Shown: positions 7,620-16,431, numbered from the stretch's first letter. The stretch is DNA of 64,000 bases from Pseudomonas fulva (GCF_015680705.1 NZ_JADNYP010000016.1:59869-123868), one strand, 5' to 3'. Notes: generated from the letters alone by a model not told the origin. Made by a program: numbers and translations.

Positions 7620-8729
7620 TCAGTTCGATGTGCTGTAGCGTCGCACGCCATTTTCCTGCTCTGCCAGTTGCGCGGCTACGCTCCCTTGGGCGGGGAACAC
7701 CACCAGGTGATCGGCAGCGACCGCCACGCCCACTTCCTCGCCGACCTGGCGGTCCACGTGGCTGGGGAAGATCGCCTCCAGCTGGCTGCCGGTGGCAAGC
7801 TGCAGTCGGTACAAGGTCGAGGCACCCAGGAAACTCTTGCCAACGATGGTCGGACGTAGTGGGCTGTCCGGTGCATGAACGATGTCGTCCGGGCGCAGCA
7901 GCACATCGACGGCGCTACCAGGGGTGATGTTGTAGGCCCGGTTGCCGCGCAGCTCGCCAAGCTCGGTGTTGACCGCCTCGTGGCTGGTCAGCTGGCCACG
8001 AATGAAGTAGCCCTGGCCGATGAAGCTGGCGACGAATGGTGTGCGCGGTTCATGGTAGAGGTTGTAGGGAGTATCCCACTGTTCGAGGCGGCCGGCCTTG
8101 AACACACCCACATGATCGCTGACAGCGAAGGCCTCTTCCTGATCGTGGGTGACCAGGATGGCGCTGGTGCCACGACTCTTGAGGATGTCGCGGACTTCGT
8201 GGCTCAGGCGCCGACGCAGTTCCACATCGAGGTTGGAGAACGGCTCGTCGAGCAGCAGCAGTTGCGGCTCGGGCGCCAGTGCGCGGGCCAGGGCCACGCG
8301 CTGCTGCTGACCACCGGAAAGCTCATGCGGGTAGCGCGCGCCCAGGCCGGCCAGTTTCACCAGCTCGAGCATCTCCTCGACCACCTGCCGCTGCCGCGGG
8401 TGCCTGGCTATGCCGAAGGCGATGTTCTGCGCGACGGTCAGGTGCGGAAACAGCGCATAGTCCTGGAAGACCATGCCGATGCGCCGTCTTTCCGGAGCGA
8501 GAGTGAAGCCGGCGCGGGAAATGACTTCGCCGGCCAGCTGTATCTCGCCCTCGTGCACCGGCTCGAAGCCGGCAATGGCACGCAGGGTCGTGGTCTTGCC
8601 GCAGCCCGAAGACCCGAGCAGGCAACCGATGTCGCCCGCATTGAGGTGCAGGTTGAGGTTCTGGACGATGCGCTGGTCACCATAGCCACAGGCGAGGTCG
8701 CGCAGGGAAAGCAGCAGGGAATGGCTCAT
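7620..8729 (-). CDS. Orphan ABC transporter ATP-binding protein (FbpC/PotA-like, with TOBE domain)
   Basis: This is the ATPase subunit of an importer of the iron(III)/polyamine/sulfate subclass. The 369-residue protein contains Walker A (GSSGCGKTT, about residues 42-50), the LSGGQQQR signature, Walker B with D-loop (LLLLDEPFSNLD), the switch histidine in VTHDQEEAF, and a C-terminal extension of about 130 residues consistent with a TOBE ligand-sensing domain. The start codon overlaps the argF stop by four bases, so it is translated with argF. No permease or binding protein is nearby, so the substrate cannot be read from context. It could serve a distant permease, for example for iron or an arginine-related compound. 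Confidence 0.85.
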   Translation of the reverse strand: MSHSLLLSLRDLACGYGDQRIVQNLNLHLNAGDIGCLLGSSGCGKTTTLRAIAGFEPVHEGEIQLAGEVISRAGFTLAPERRRIGMVFQDYALFPHLTVAQNIAFGIARHPRQRQVVEEMLELVKLAGLGARYPHELSGGQQQRVALARALAPEPQLLLLDEPFSNLDVELRRRLSHEVRDILKSRGTSAILVTHDQEEAFAVSDHVGVFKAGRLEQWDTPYNLYHEPRTPFVASFIGQGYFIRGQLTSHEAVNTELGELRGNRAYNITPGSAVDVLLRPDDIVHAPDSPLRPTIVGKSFLGASTLYRLQLATGSQLEAIFPSHVDRQVGEEVGVAVAADHLVVFPAQGSVAAQLAEQENGVRRYSTSN

Positions 8730-9646
8730 GCGTGGTGGTATGCCGGCTCTACAAGGAATTCGAGAAGGGCCTTCTGTGCATGCAGGCGATTCTCGGCCTG
8801 GTCCCAGGCGACCGAACGTGGGTCGTCGAGCAGGTCGAGGCTGATCTCCTCGCCACGGTGGGCGGGCAGGCAGTGCATGAACAGGGCGTCTGGTGCCGCC
8901 AGGTCGAGCAGTGCGGCGTTGACCTGGTAAGGCGCGAAATGCGCCAGGCGCCGAGCAGTTTCCTCCTCTTGCCCCATGGAAGTCCAGACGTCGGTGCTGA
9001 TTAGGTGCGCGTCGCTTACCGCTTCGCGCGGGTCGCGCACTACCTGGACTCGCTCGCCAGCCTTGGCCAGGAAGCGCGGGTCGGGCTCGTAGCCCTCCGG
9101 ACAGGCCACGCGCAACTGGAAATCGAACTGCATGGCCGCCTCGACATAGCTGTTGCACATGTTGTTGCCGTCGCCGATCCAGGCCACCGTCTTGCCCTGG
9201 ATGGCGCCGCGGTGCTCGAGAAAAGTCTGCATGTCGGCCAGCAGCTGGCACGGGTGCAGGTCGTCGGACAGGCCGTTGATCACCGGCACCCGCGACTTGG
9301 CCGCGAACTGGGTGAGCGTGTCGTGGGCGAAGGTCCGGATCATGACCGCATCGAGCATGCGAGACATGACGATGGCGCTGTCACCGATCGGCTCGCCGCG
9401 CCCCAGCTGGGTATCGCGCGGGGACAGGAAGATCGCCTGGCCGCCGAGCTGGATCATGCCGGCCTCGAAAGACAGTCGGGTGCGGGTCGAGGACTTTTCG
9501 AAGATCATCCCCAGCACGCGGTTCTTCAGAGGCTCGAACAACACGCCGCGATTACGCAGGTCCTTGAGCTCGATGCCTCGACGGATCACGCCGAGCAGTT
9601 CGTCAGCTGTGAAATCCATCAGGGAGAGAAAGTGCCTAGCGCTCAT
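8726..9646 (-). CDS. argF: Ornithine carbamoyltransferase, anabolic
   Basis: The enzyme joins carbamoyl phosphate to ornithine to form citrulline in arginine synthesis; argG, which uses the citrulline, lies later in the same window. The 306-residue protein has the carbamoyl-phosphate motif SSTRTR (about residues 51-56), HPCQLLADMQT, the ornithine-loop DVWTSMGQEEE and the catalytic MHCLPAHRGEE. The length and MSARHFLSLMDFT start match anabolic ArgF of pseudomonads rather than the catabolic ArcB enzyme. Its 3' end overlaps the ABC ATPase gene. Confidence 0.95.
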   Translation of the reverse strand: MSARHFLSLMDFTADELLGVIRRGIELKDLRNRGVLFEPLKNRVLGMIFEKSSTRTRLSFEAGMIQLGGQAIFLSPRDTQLGRGEPIGDSAIVMSRMLDAVMIRTFAHDTLTQFAAKSRVPVINGLSDDLHPCQLLADMQTFLEHRGAIQGKTVAWIGDGNNMCNSYVEAAMQFDFQLRVACPEGYEPDPRFLAKAGERVQVVRDPREAVSDAHLISTDVWTSMGQEEETARRLAHFAPYQVNAALLDLAAPDALFMHCLPAHRGEEISLDLLDDPRSVAWDQAENRLHAQKALLEFLVEPAYHHA

Positions 9647-9954
9647 GATTGACTACCTTATCTGCAACGAATGCAAGTCACCGTAGGGGTTTGGCTGACA
9701 ACGGCAGTGACCTGCGGCGAATGCCGCACGCGGCGACGAAAATGGGAAAGACGCAATACTATAATTGAATGTCGCCTGAAACCAAGGGGCGTGCGTGCTG
9801 ATGCGGCGCCCCGGTGGCCCGGCGACCAGCAGGCTTGCCTTGCACGAACCTCCGCTCGTGCTCACCTGCAGCTTGCCAGACAAGCGTCCCGGCTTTCCGA
9901 TACAATGGTCCACCGTGCCGGCGATTGTGTCGGATAGTTCAGCCGAGGTGTTCA
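9647..9954. promoter_or_regulatory. argF-grxD divergent intergenic region
   Basis: This 308-base gap holds the divergent promoters of argF and grxD. A perfect TATAAT lies at 9760-9765 without a convincing -35 on the plus strand, inside an AT-rich patch that probably belongs to the argF promoter. TACAAT at 9901-9906 is a likely -10 for grxD. I found no conserved operator or small gene here. Confidence 0.4.
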
Positions 9955-10290
9955 ATGGATATCATCGAAACAATCAAAGAGCAGATTGCCAACAATACCG
10001 TTCTGCTTTACATGAAGGGCTCGCCGAATGCGCCGCAGTGCGGTTTCTCGGCACGTGCGGCGCAAGCGGTGATGGGCTGCGGCGAGAAATTCGCCTACGT
10101 CGATATCCTGCAGAACCCGGAGATCCGTGCCAACCTGCCCAAATATGCCAACTGGCCGACTTTCCCGCAGCTGTGGGTCGGTGGCGAACTGGTTGGCGGC
10201 AGCGACATCATGCTCGAGATGTTTGAGAAAGGTGAGCTGCAGACCTTGATCAAGGAAGCTGCCGCCAAAGCCAAGGCTTCCGAAGCCTGA
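9955..10290 (+). CDS. grxD: Monothiol glutaredoxin, Grx4/GrxD type
   Basis: This small protein carries or delivers [2Fe-2S] clusters rather than reducing disulfides. The 111-residue product begins MDIIETIKEQIANNTVLLYM and has the conserved KGSPNAPQCGFSARA block with the single active-site cysteine in the CGFS motif, followed by the WPTFPQLWVGGELVGGSDI glutathione-binding region. An alanine-rich tail ends it. The start was chosen for full agreement with the family. It neighbours bfr and bfd, so iron storage and Fe-S handling are grouped here. Confidence 0.95.
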   Translation: MDIIETIKEQIANNTVLLYMKGSPNAPQCGFSARAAQAVMGCGEKFAYVDILQNPEIRANLPKYANWPTFPQLWVGGELVGGSDIMLEMFEKGELQTLIKEAAAKAKASEA

Positions 10291-10333
10291 TCGAGCGACA
10301 ACGCTGAGCCGCAGCAGCGGCCAAGGCAAAAGA

Positions 10334-10362
10334 AAAGCCTCGCTGATGCGAGGCTTTCTTCG
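10334..10362. terminator. Bidirectional terminator between grxD and bfr
   Basis: AAAGCCTCGC and GCGAGGCTTT form a perfect 10-bp stem with a TGAT loop. T-rich sequence follows on both strands, so it can end both convergent transcripts. Confidence 0.9.
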
Positions 10363-10374
10363 TTCAGACGCCGA

Positions 10375-10848
10375 TCATTCTTCGCCCATCTGCGTCTGCA
10401 GGTAGTTCTCGATACCGATCTTGTCGATCAGCCCCAGCTGGGTTTCCAGCCAATCGATGTGTTCCTCTTCGGATTCCAGGATGTCCTCGAGCAGGTCGCG
10501 GCTGCCAAAGTCTACGACCGTCTCGCAGTGGGCGATCGCTGCCTTGAGGTCCTGCAGGCCTTTCTGTTCGATTCGCAGGTCGCACTCGAGCATTTCCCGC
10601 GTATGTTCGCCGATCAGCAGCTTGCCCAGGTCCTGGACGTTCGGGATGCCTTCGAGGAAGAGGATGCGCTTGATCAGCTTGTCGGCATGCTTCATCTCGT
10701 CGATGGACTCGTCGTATTCGTGCTTGCCGAGCTTGTTCAGGCCCCAGTCTTCGTACATGCGAGCATGAAGGAAGTACTGATTGATCGCGACCAGCTCGTT
10801 CCCGAGGATCTTGTTGAGATGCTGGATGACGCTGACGTCGCCTTTCAT
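10375..10848 (-). CDS. bfr: Bacterioferritin (heme-binding type)
   Basis: Twenty-four copies form a hollow shell that stores iron. The 157-residue protein has the di-iron ferroxidase residues of the family in helices GNELVAINQYFLHARMYEDW (Glu at 18), DEMKHADKL (Glu 51, His 54) and the later EEEHIDWLE helix. The heme ligand Met52 is present in IDEMKH, so this is the heme-binding bacterioferritin class that works with the ferredoxin encoded next to it. The start MKGDVSVIQHLNKIL is standard. Confidence 0.95.
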   Translation of the reverse strand: MKGDVSVIQHLNKILGNELVAINQYFLHARMYEDWGLNKLGKHEYDESIDEMKHADKLIKRILFLEGIPNVQDLGKLLIGEHTREMLECDLRIEQKGLQDLKAAIAHCETVVDFGSRDLLEDILESEEEHIDWLETQLGLIDKIGIENYLQTQMGEE

Positions 10849-11007
10849 GTTCGGATTCCTGCTGTAGAAGTGGCAATGAGCAAGAGTGTGAGCCGGGCAA
10901 CTTTCGCTGTCAAACCTAAGTTATTGAATAATCAATGAAAATTAATGGAAGTAAGAATGTTTTTGAACCGCGTCTATATATAAGTCGTTGAATTGCGGAC
11001 ATAAAAA

Positions 11008-11028
11008 AACCGGACGCCAGGTCCGGTT
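11008..11028 (-). terminator. Terminator of bfd
   Basis: AACCGGAC and GTCCGGTT form an 8-bp stem with a five-base loop. On the minus strand a run of T follows directly, as in a standard rho-independent terminator. Confidence 0.88.
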
Positions 11029-11044
11029 CTTCGAGAAGGGCGAT

Positions 11045-11266
11045 TCAGGCCGTGGTGAATTCCACGGGGTAGGGCAGTGCGGCCTGCTGGCTGACGTGCA
11101 GCTCGGCCAGGGTGTCGCGTACCACCTCCTTGGCCAGGCAGGCGCATTTGCCACACTGGGTGCCTACGTTCGTGGCGGCTCGGACTTCCTTGTAGCTGCA
11201 GCATCCTTCATAGATCGCATCGCGGATCTGTCCGTCGGTTACACCAACACAGAGACACACATACAT
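11045..11266 (-). CDS. bfd: Bacterioferritin-associated ferredoxin
   Basis: Bfd is a [2Fe-2S] protein that docks on bacterioferritin and reduces the stored iron so that it can leave. The 73-residue protein starts MYVCLCVGVTDGQIRDAI and shows the four cluster cysteines of the family in the pattern C-x-C near residues 4-6 and C-x2-C near residues 38-41 (GTQCGKCACL). It is encoded on the same strand as bfr but with its own promoter, which carries a Fur-like box, consistent with induction in iron shortage. Confidence 0.95.
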   Translation of the reverse strand: MYVCLCVGVTDGQIRDAIYEGCCSYKEVRAATNVGTQCGKCACLAKEVVRDTLAELHVSQQAALPYPVEFTTA

Positions 11267-11303
11267 AAGTCAGACCATCGTCGGTTGTGGCTTGATGGTC
11301 TGG

Positions 11304-11332
11304 AGAGTAATGGTAATGAGAATGCTTGTCAA
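11304..11332 (-). promoter_or_regulatory. Fur-controlled promoter of bfd
   Basis: On the minus strand TTGACA (11332-11327) is followed after 17 bases by TACTCT. The spacer and its edges (11308-11328) contain GCATTCTCATTACCATTA, a recognisable though imperfect match to the Fur box made of repeated ATTATC/GATAAT hexamers. A Fur dimer here would cover the -10 and -35 elements. Confidence 0.6.
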
Positions 11333-11479
11333 AGCGCATCCAGGTCGCTGCCGGCTGGCCTGACCGACGGTTAGACTCGGTCTATCGACAGCAGGCGTGT
11401 ATGATGGGCAGCCTTTTGGGCGAACCTTGGCCCGAAGCGGCCAAGGTTGAACCCTTTGTTCATCATCAGGAGATAACGA

Positions 11480-12082
11480 ATGAGCGTGCTCGTTGGCAAG
11501 CAAGCCCCCGATTTCACCGTCGCTGCCGTGCTCGGCAATGGCGAGATCGTCGACACCTTCAACCTGGCCTCGGCCATCAAGGGTAAGTACGGCCTGGTGT
11601 TCTTCTACCCGCTGGACTTCACTTTCGTCTGCCCGTCCGAGCTCATCGCCCTGGACAACCGCATGCCGGAATTCCAGGCGCGTGGCGTGGAAGTGATCGG
11701 TGTCTCCATCGACTCCCATTTCACCCATAATGCCTGGCGCAACACGCCGGTCGAGAAAGGCGGCATCGGTCAGGTCAAGTACACCCTGGCAGCCGATATC
11801 TCCCACGAAATCTGCAAGGCCTACGATGTCGAGTCCGAAGGTGGCGTGGCCTTCCGTGGCGCATTCCTGATCGACAAGAACGGCGTCGTCCGCTCGCAGA
11901 TCATCAACGACCTGCCGCTGGGCCGCAACATGGACGAGCTGCTGCGCCTGGTCGACGCCCTGCAGTTCCACGAGGAGCACGGCGAAGTCTGCCCGGCCAA
12001 CTGGAAGAAAGGCGACAAAGGCATGACCGCTTCGCCGGAAGGTGTCGCTGCCTACCTGAGCGAGAATGCCGGCAAGCTGTGA
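11480..12082 (+). CDS. Typical 2-Cys peroxiredoxin (AhpC/TSA family)
   Basis: This thiol peroxidase reduces hydrogen peroxide and organic peroxides. The 200-residue protein contains the peroxidatic cysteine in DFTFVCP (Cys51) and the resolving cysteine in HGEVCPANW (Cys171). GGIGQVKYTL is present as in bacterial enzymes, but the C-terminal end reads AAYLSENAGKL and lacks the YF motif linked to easy over-oxidation. The gene starts after GGAGA and ends at its own strong terminator, so it is monocistronic. Its place beside iron-storage genes fits protection against Fenton chemistry. Confidence 0.93.
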   Translation: MSVLVGKQAPDFTVAAVLGNGEIVDTFNLASAIKGKYGLVFFYPLDFTFVCPSELIALDNRMPEFQARGVEVIGVSIDSHFTHNAWRNTPVEKGGIGQVKYTLAADISHEICKAYDVESEGGVAFRGAFLIDKNGVVRSQIINDLPLGRNMDELLRLVDALQFHEEHGEVCPANWKKGDKGMTASPEGVAAYLSENAGKL

Positions 12083-12107
12083 ATCCCGGTATTGCCGTGC
12101 ATGAAAG

Positions 12108-12133
12108 AACCGGCCCCATGGGCCGGTTTTTTT
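12108..12133 (+). terminator. Terminator of the peroxiredoxin gene
   Basis: AACCGGCCC and GGGCCGGTT form a 9-bp stem with a CAT loop, followed by a run of T. Confidence 0.93.
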
Positions 12134-12142
12134 GCACTGGCG

Positions 12143-12814
12143 TCAGTCGTCGAAGTGGCGCCAACCGCCCATGTCTTTCCAGCGGTTGACGATGGCACAG
12201 AACAGTTCGGCGGTCTTTTCCGTGTCGTACCGCGCCGAGTGTGCTTCTCGTCCATCGAAATCGATGTCGGCGCTTTGGCACGCCCTGGCCAGTACCGTCT
12301 GCCCGTAGGCAAGGCCGGCCAGCGTAGCGGTATCGAAGCTGGAGAAGGGGTGGAATGGATTGCGCTTGAGGTCGGTACGGGCTACCGCCGCGTTCAGGAA
12401 ACCCAGGTCGAAGCTGCTGTTGTGCCCGACCAGGATCGCTCGCTTGCAGCTGTTGGCCTTGAGTGCCTTGCGCACGCCACGGAAGATGTCGGTCAGGGCG
12501 GTTTCTTCGCTCACCGCCATGCGCAGCGGATGATCGAGCTTGATGCCGGTGAATTCCAGCGCCGCCTGTTCGATGTTGGCACCCTCGAACGGCTCCACCC
12601 GATGGAAATAGGTGTGTTCGGGGAACAGGAAACCTTTTTCGTCCATGCCGATGGTCACGGCGGCGATTTCCAGGAGCGCATCGGTGGCGCTGTTGAAACC
12701 GCCGGTCTCGACATCCACCACCACGGGCAGATAGCCACGGAAGCGTTCTGCCATGGGGTGGCGCGGGCCGGCGGCCTGACCGTCCTGGTCTTCTTCGTAG
12801 CGGTCTTCGCTCAC
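12143..12814 (-). CDS. rnt: Ribonuclease T
   Basis: RNase T is a homodimeric 3'-5' exoribonuclease that trims tRNA and 5S and 23S rRNA ends. The 223-residue protein carries the DEDDh catalytic set: Asp and Glu in VVVDVETGGFNS, Asp in HNSSFDLGFLN, and the His/Asp pair in EAHSARYDTEKT near the C-terminus. Its start overlaps the pyrC stop by four bases, so the two are translated together, an arrangement conserved in Pseudomonas. Confidence 0.95.
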   Translation of the reverse strand: MSEDRYEEDQDGQAAGPRHPMAERFRGYLPVVVDVETGGFNSATDALLEIAAVTIGMDEKGFLFPEHTYFHRVEPFEGANIEQAALEFTGIKLDHPLRMAVSEETALTDIFRGVRKALKANSCKRAILVGHNSSFDLGFLNAAVARTDLKRNPFHPFSSFDTATLAGLAYGQTVLARACQSADIDFDGREAHSARYDTEKTAELFCAIVNRWKDMGGWRHFDD

Positions 12815-13857
12815 GCGTTTTCCTCCAGCAGACGCCAGCGCAGCTTCTCGCCCGCGCGCAGCGGTATCACCGTCTGCTCGCCGAAGGGCAGGCTTTCAGG
12901 CGCGGTCCATTCCTGGCGAACCAGGGTGATCGTATCGGTGTTGGCCGGCAGGCCATAGAACGCCGGGCCGTGCAGGCTCGCGAAGCCTTCGAGCTTGTCC
13001 AGCGCGCCGCGCTGTTCGAACGCCTCGGCATACAGCTCGATGGCCGCATAGGCGGTGTAGCAGCCCGCGCAGCCGCAGGCCGACTCCTTGGCGTGACGAG
13101 CATGCGGAGCCGAATCGGTACCCAGGAAGAACTTGCTGTTGCCGCTGGTGGCCGCCTCGAGCAGGGCTACCTGATGCGTATTGCGCTTGAGGATCGGCAG
13201 GCAATAGAAATGCGGGCGGATGCCGCCGACCAGCATGTGGTTGCGGTTGTATAGCAGATGCTGCGCGGTGATCGTGGCGCCGACGTTGGCCGGGGCCTCC
13301 CGGACGAACTGCGCGGCATCCGCCGTGGTGATGTGTTCGAACACCACCTTGAGGGTCGGGAAGCGCTCGACCACGCGGCGCAGGTGCTCGTCGATGAAGC
13401 GTTTTTCGCGATCGAATACGTCGATCTCGGCGCGCGTCACCTCGCCGTGCACCAGCAAGGGCATGCCTGCCTCGGCCAGCGCTTCGAGGACGGGGAAGAT
13501 ATTGTCGATACTGCTCACGCCCGAGTCGGAATTGGTGGTCGCGCCGGCCGGATAGAGCTTGGCTGCATGGACGAAGCCGCTGGCCTTGGCGGCGCGGATG
13601 TCATCCGGGCTGGTGCGGTCGGTGAGGTACAGCACCATCAGCGGTTCGAAGCGACTACCGGCCGGCAGCGCGGCCAGGATGCGCTCGCGGTACGCGCCCG
13701 CCTCGCAGGCGTTGCGCACCGGGGGTACCAGGTTGGGCATGATGATGGCACGGGCGAAGGTGCGCGCCACGTCACCGACGGTATGCGGCAACACCGCGCC
13801 ATCGCGCAGGTGGATATGCCAGTCATCGGGACGCAGGAGGGTCAGGCGATCGGACAT
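12811..13857 (-). CDS. pyrC: Dihydroorotase (class II)
   Basis: This zinc enzyme cyclises carbamoyl aspartate to dihydroorotate in pyrimidine synthesis. The 348-residue protein has the metal-binding DDWHIHLRDG motif (about residues 12-21), the lysine that is carboxylated in KLYPAGATTNS, the histidines in LVHGEV and FEHITT, and the catalytic aspartate in GTDSAPH. The size and these motifs identify the compact E. coli-like form. It is co-transcribed with rnt. Confidence 0.95.
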   Translation of the reverse strand: MSDRLTLLRPDDWHIHLRDGAVLPHTVGDVARTFARAIIMPNLVPPVRNACEAGAYRERILAALPAGSRFEPLMVLYLTDRTSPDDIRAAKASGFVHAAKLYPAGATTNSDSGVSSIDNIFPVLEALAEAGMPLLVHGEVTRAEIDVFDREKRFIDEHLRRVVERFPTLKVVFEHITTADAAQFVREAPANVGATITAQHLLYNRNHMLVGGIRPHFYCLPILKRNTHQVALLEAATSGNSKFFLGTDSAPHARHAKESACGCAGCYTAYAAIELYAEAFEQRGALDKLEGFASLHGPAFYGLPANTDTITLVRQEWTAPESLPFGEQTVIPLRAGEKLRWRLLEENA

Positions 13858-14020
13858 TGGGAATTCCAGGCGGGTCGAACTCAGGCAGCAATGCTACCGG
13901 AAAACCCCGATGCGAGCACTGCCTTGCAGCCTTGCGCGCCTGCAAGGGCAAGGTTTGCCGTGCAACCGGTCAAGTTTTGCGCCGATACGCCGATAGCCCG
14001 GAGGTAGCCGTGATCATCCC

Positions 14021-15010
14021 GTGGAGCCGCTCGTGCGTCGTCATCTAGTTCTGCTCAGCCTGTTCGCCAGCCTGCCGGCGACGGCACTGACCTTCCAGAC
14101 CCGCATGGAAAACATCGCCTGGACAGTCGAAGGCGATCAGTTCGAGTGTCGGTTGACCCAGCCTATCGAGGGCTTCGGCAGCGGCGAGTTCGTGCGCCGT
14201 GCCGGCGAAGGGCCAGTCTTTCGCCTGCGTTCGGCCGGCAACGCCCTCGGCGCAGGTCCGGCCACTCTGCTGGCGGCTGCCGCGCCTTGGCAGCCCGGGC
14301 GGGCCGACATCAGTCTGGGAACGGTGCGCCTGGCCCGTGATGGAGTGCTCTTCAGCTCCTCCCAGGGGCAAGCCAGCCGCCTGATCAACGGCTTGCTCGA
14401 CGGTCGCAGCACGGTGGTGCGCAACCGGGCCGGCGAAGGTGGCCAGGCAATGGAGGTGCGGGTACTGCCGGTAAGCTTCGCCAAGGCCTATGGTGACTAC
14501 CAGGCCTGCGCGGGCAAGCTGCTGCCGATGAACTACGACCAGGTCCGCCAGACCCAGGTAGGCTTCCCTGGCGGCGGCACCGAGCTGGATGCGTCGGCCA
14601 AGGCCCGGCTGGACGTGGTATTGGCCTACCTGAAGGCCGACCCGACGGTTAACCGGGTCGAGCTCGACGGCCACTCCGACAACAGCGGCAACCGCTTGAC
14701 CAATCGCGAGCTTTCCCGCCGCCGCGCCCTGGCGGTGGCCGACTACCTCAAGGCCCATGGCGTGCCGGAAGCCGACATCGTGGTGCGCTTTCACGGTGAG
14801 CGCTATCCGCTCGCCCGAAACGACAGCTCGGCCAACCGGGCGCGCAACCGACGGGTGAGCCTCGAGCTGGATCGGGTTGCCGCGGTCCAAGGGCCGGTGG
14901 AAGGCGCGGCACCTGCAGGTGGACCGGCCGAGCGGGCGCAGCAGGCCGGTGCATCGACACCAGCGCAGACCGCCAGCACTGCCAGGTCGCCTCGGCCTGG
15001 CGAACCGTGA
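14021..15010 (+). CDS. motY: MotY-type flagellar motor-associated OmpA-domain protein
   Basis: MotY forms part of the periplasmic ring that supports the MotA/B and MotC/D stators in pseudomonads. The 329-residue product has a short hydrophobic signal (HLVLLSLFASLPATA), an N-terminal domain beginning LTFQTRMENIAWTVEGDQFECRL, and a C-terminal OmpA peptidoglycan-binding domain (about residues 165-285) with VELDGHSDNSGNRLTNRELSRRRA. A low-complexity Ala/Gly/Pro tail follows. The pyrC-motY-argG neighbourhood is the same as in P. aeruginosa. The start is uncertain: GTG at 14021 or GTG at 14033, twelve bases later. The best-placed ribosome site instead serves an overlapping 12-codon frame starting GTG at 14010. 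Confidence 0.88.
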   Translation: MEPLVRRHLVLLSLFASLPATALTFQTRMENIAWTVEGDQFECRLTQPIEGFGSGEFVRRAGEGPVFRLRSAGNALGAGPATLLAAAAPWQPGRADISLGTVRLARDGVLFSSSQGQASRLINGLLDGRSTVVRNRAGEGGQAMEVRVLPVSFAKAYGDYQACAGKLLPMNYDQVRQTQVGFPGGGTELDASAKARLDVVLAYLKADPTVNRVELDGHSDNSGNRLTNRELSRRRALAVADYLKAHGVPEADIVVRFHGERYPLARNDSSANRARNRRVSLELDRVAAVQGPVEGAAPAGGPAERAQQAGASTPAQTASTARSPRPGEP

Positions 15011-15139
15011 CACGGCCGTAGCGAGAACCTGCCGGAAAAACCTTGTCGCTTTGGCATCACAAGCTGTCGCCCTACTGTAAAATCACCCACAAGCCCGGTA
15101 GAATCGGGCGCTTTCCGTACAACCCCGTGGAGTGATGGC

Positions 15140-16357
15140 ATGGCGGACGTAAAAAAGGTCGTACTGGCGTATTCCGGCGGCCTTGATACTTCGGTGATTC
15201 TCAAGTGGCTGCAAGACACCTACAACTGCGAAGTGGTGACCTTCACCGCCGACCTGGGCCAGGGCGAGGAAGTCGAGCCCGCTCGCGCCAAGGCGCAGGC
15301 CATGGGCGTCAAGGAAATCTACATCGATGACCTGCGCGAAGAGTTCGTGCGAGATTTCGTCTTCCCGATGTTCCGTGCCAACACGGTGTACGAAGGCGAG
15401 TACCTGCTCGGTACTTCCATTGCCCGCCCGCTGATCGCCAAGCGCCTGATCGAGATCGCCAACGAGACCGGCGCCGATGCCATTTCCCACGGCGCGACCG
15501 GCAAGGGCAACGACCAGGTTCGCTTCGAGCTGGGCGCCTACGCGCTCAAGCCGGGCGTCAAGGTCATCGCGCCATGGCGCGAGTGGGACCTGCTGTCGCG
15601 CGAGAAGCTGATGGACTATGCCGAGAAGCATGGCATCCCGATCGAGCGCCATGGCAAGAAGAAATCGCCCTATTCGATGGATGCCAACCTGCTGCATATT
15701 TCCTATGAAGGCGGGGTCCTGGAGGATACCTGGACCGAGCACGAGGAAGACATGTGGCGCTGGAGCGTCTCTCCGGAGAAGGCCCCCGACCAGCCAACCT
15801 ACCTGGAGCTGACCTACCGCAATGGCGATATCGTCGCGCTCGACGGCGTCGATATGAGCCCCGCCACGGTACTGGCCACGCTCAACCGCATCGGCGGCGA
15901 AAACGGCATCGGCCGACTGGATATCGTGGAAAACCGCTATGTCGGCATGAAGTCGCGTGGCTGCTACGAAACTCCCGGCGGGACCATCATGCTCAAGGCG
16001 CACCGGGCTATCGAATCGATCACCCTGGACCGCGAAGTCGCTCACCTCAAGGATGAGCTGATGCCCAAGTACGCCAGCCTGATCTACACCGGCTACTGGT
16101 GGAGCCCGGAGCGCCTGATGCTGCAGCAGATGATCGACGCCTCGCAGGTCAACGTGAACGGCGTGGTGCGCCTGAAGCTGTACAAGGGCAATGTCGTGGT
16201 CGTGGGCCGCAAGTCCGACGACTCGCTGTTCGACGCCAACATCGCGACCTTCGAGGAAGATGGCGGCGCCTACAACCAGGAAGACGCGGCCGGCTTCATC
16301 AAGCTCAATGCGCTGCGCATGCGTATCGCCGCCAACAAAGGCCGGTCGCTGCTCTGA
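15140..16357 (+). CDS. argG: Argininosuccinate synthase
   Basis: ArgG condenses citrulline and aspartate using ATP to give argininosuccinate, the penultimate step of arginine synthesis. The 405-residue protein begins MADVKKVVLAYSGGLDTSVI, with the PP-loop ATP motif at about residues 10-17. GTSIARPLIAK, SHGATGKGNDQVRFE and YEGGVLEDTWTE follow as in the bacterial type-1 enzyme. GTGGAG precedes the ATG by a suitable distance. A terminator lies directly downstream, so the gene is monocistronic. Confidence 0.97.
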   Translation: MADVKKVVLAYSGGLDTSVILKWLQDTYNCEVVTFTADLGQGEEVEPARAKAQAMGVKEIYIDDLREEFVRDFVFPMFRANTVYEGEYLLGTSIARPLIAKRLIEIANETGADAISHGATGKGNDQVRFELGAYALKPGVKVIAPWREWDLLSREKLMDYAEKHGIPIERHGKKKSPYSMDANLLHISYEGGVLEDTWTEHEEDMWRWSVSPEKAPDQPTYLELTYRNGDIVALDGVDMSPATVLATLNRIGGENGIGRLDIVENRYVGMKSRGCYETPGGTIMLKAHRAIESITLDREVAHLKDELMPKYASLIYTGYWWSPERLMLQQMIDASQVNVNGVVRLKLYKGNVVVVGRKSDDSLFDANIATFEEDGGAYNQEDAAGFIKLNALRMRIAANKGRSLL

Positions 16358-16380
16358 TTCGACGACGTCGAGCCAAATGA

Positions 16381-16403
16381 CCCCGGCGCCATGCCGGGGT
16401 TTT
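16381..16403 (+). terminator. Terminator of argG
   Basis: CCCCGGC and GCCGGGG form a 7-bp stem with a five-base loop, followed by TTTTG. Confidence 0.82.
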
Positions 16404-16431
16404 GCATTGGCGCGCCTCGGCAGGTGCCGGC

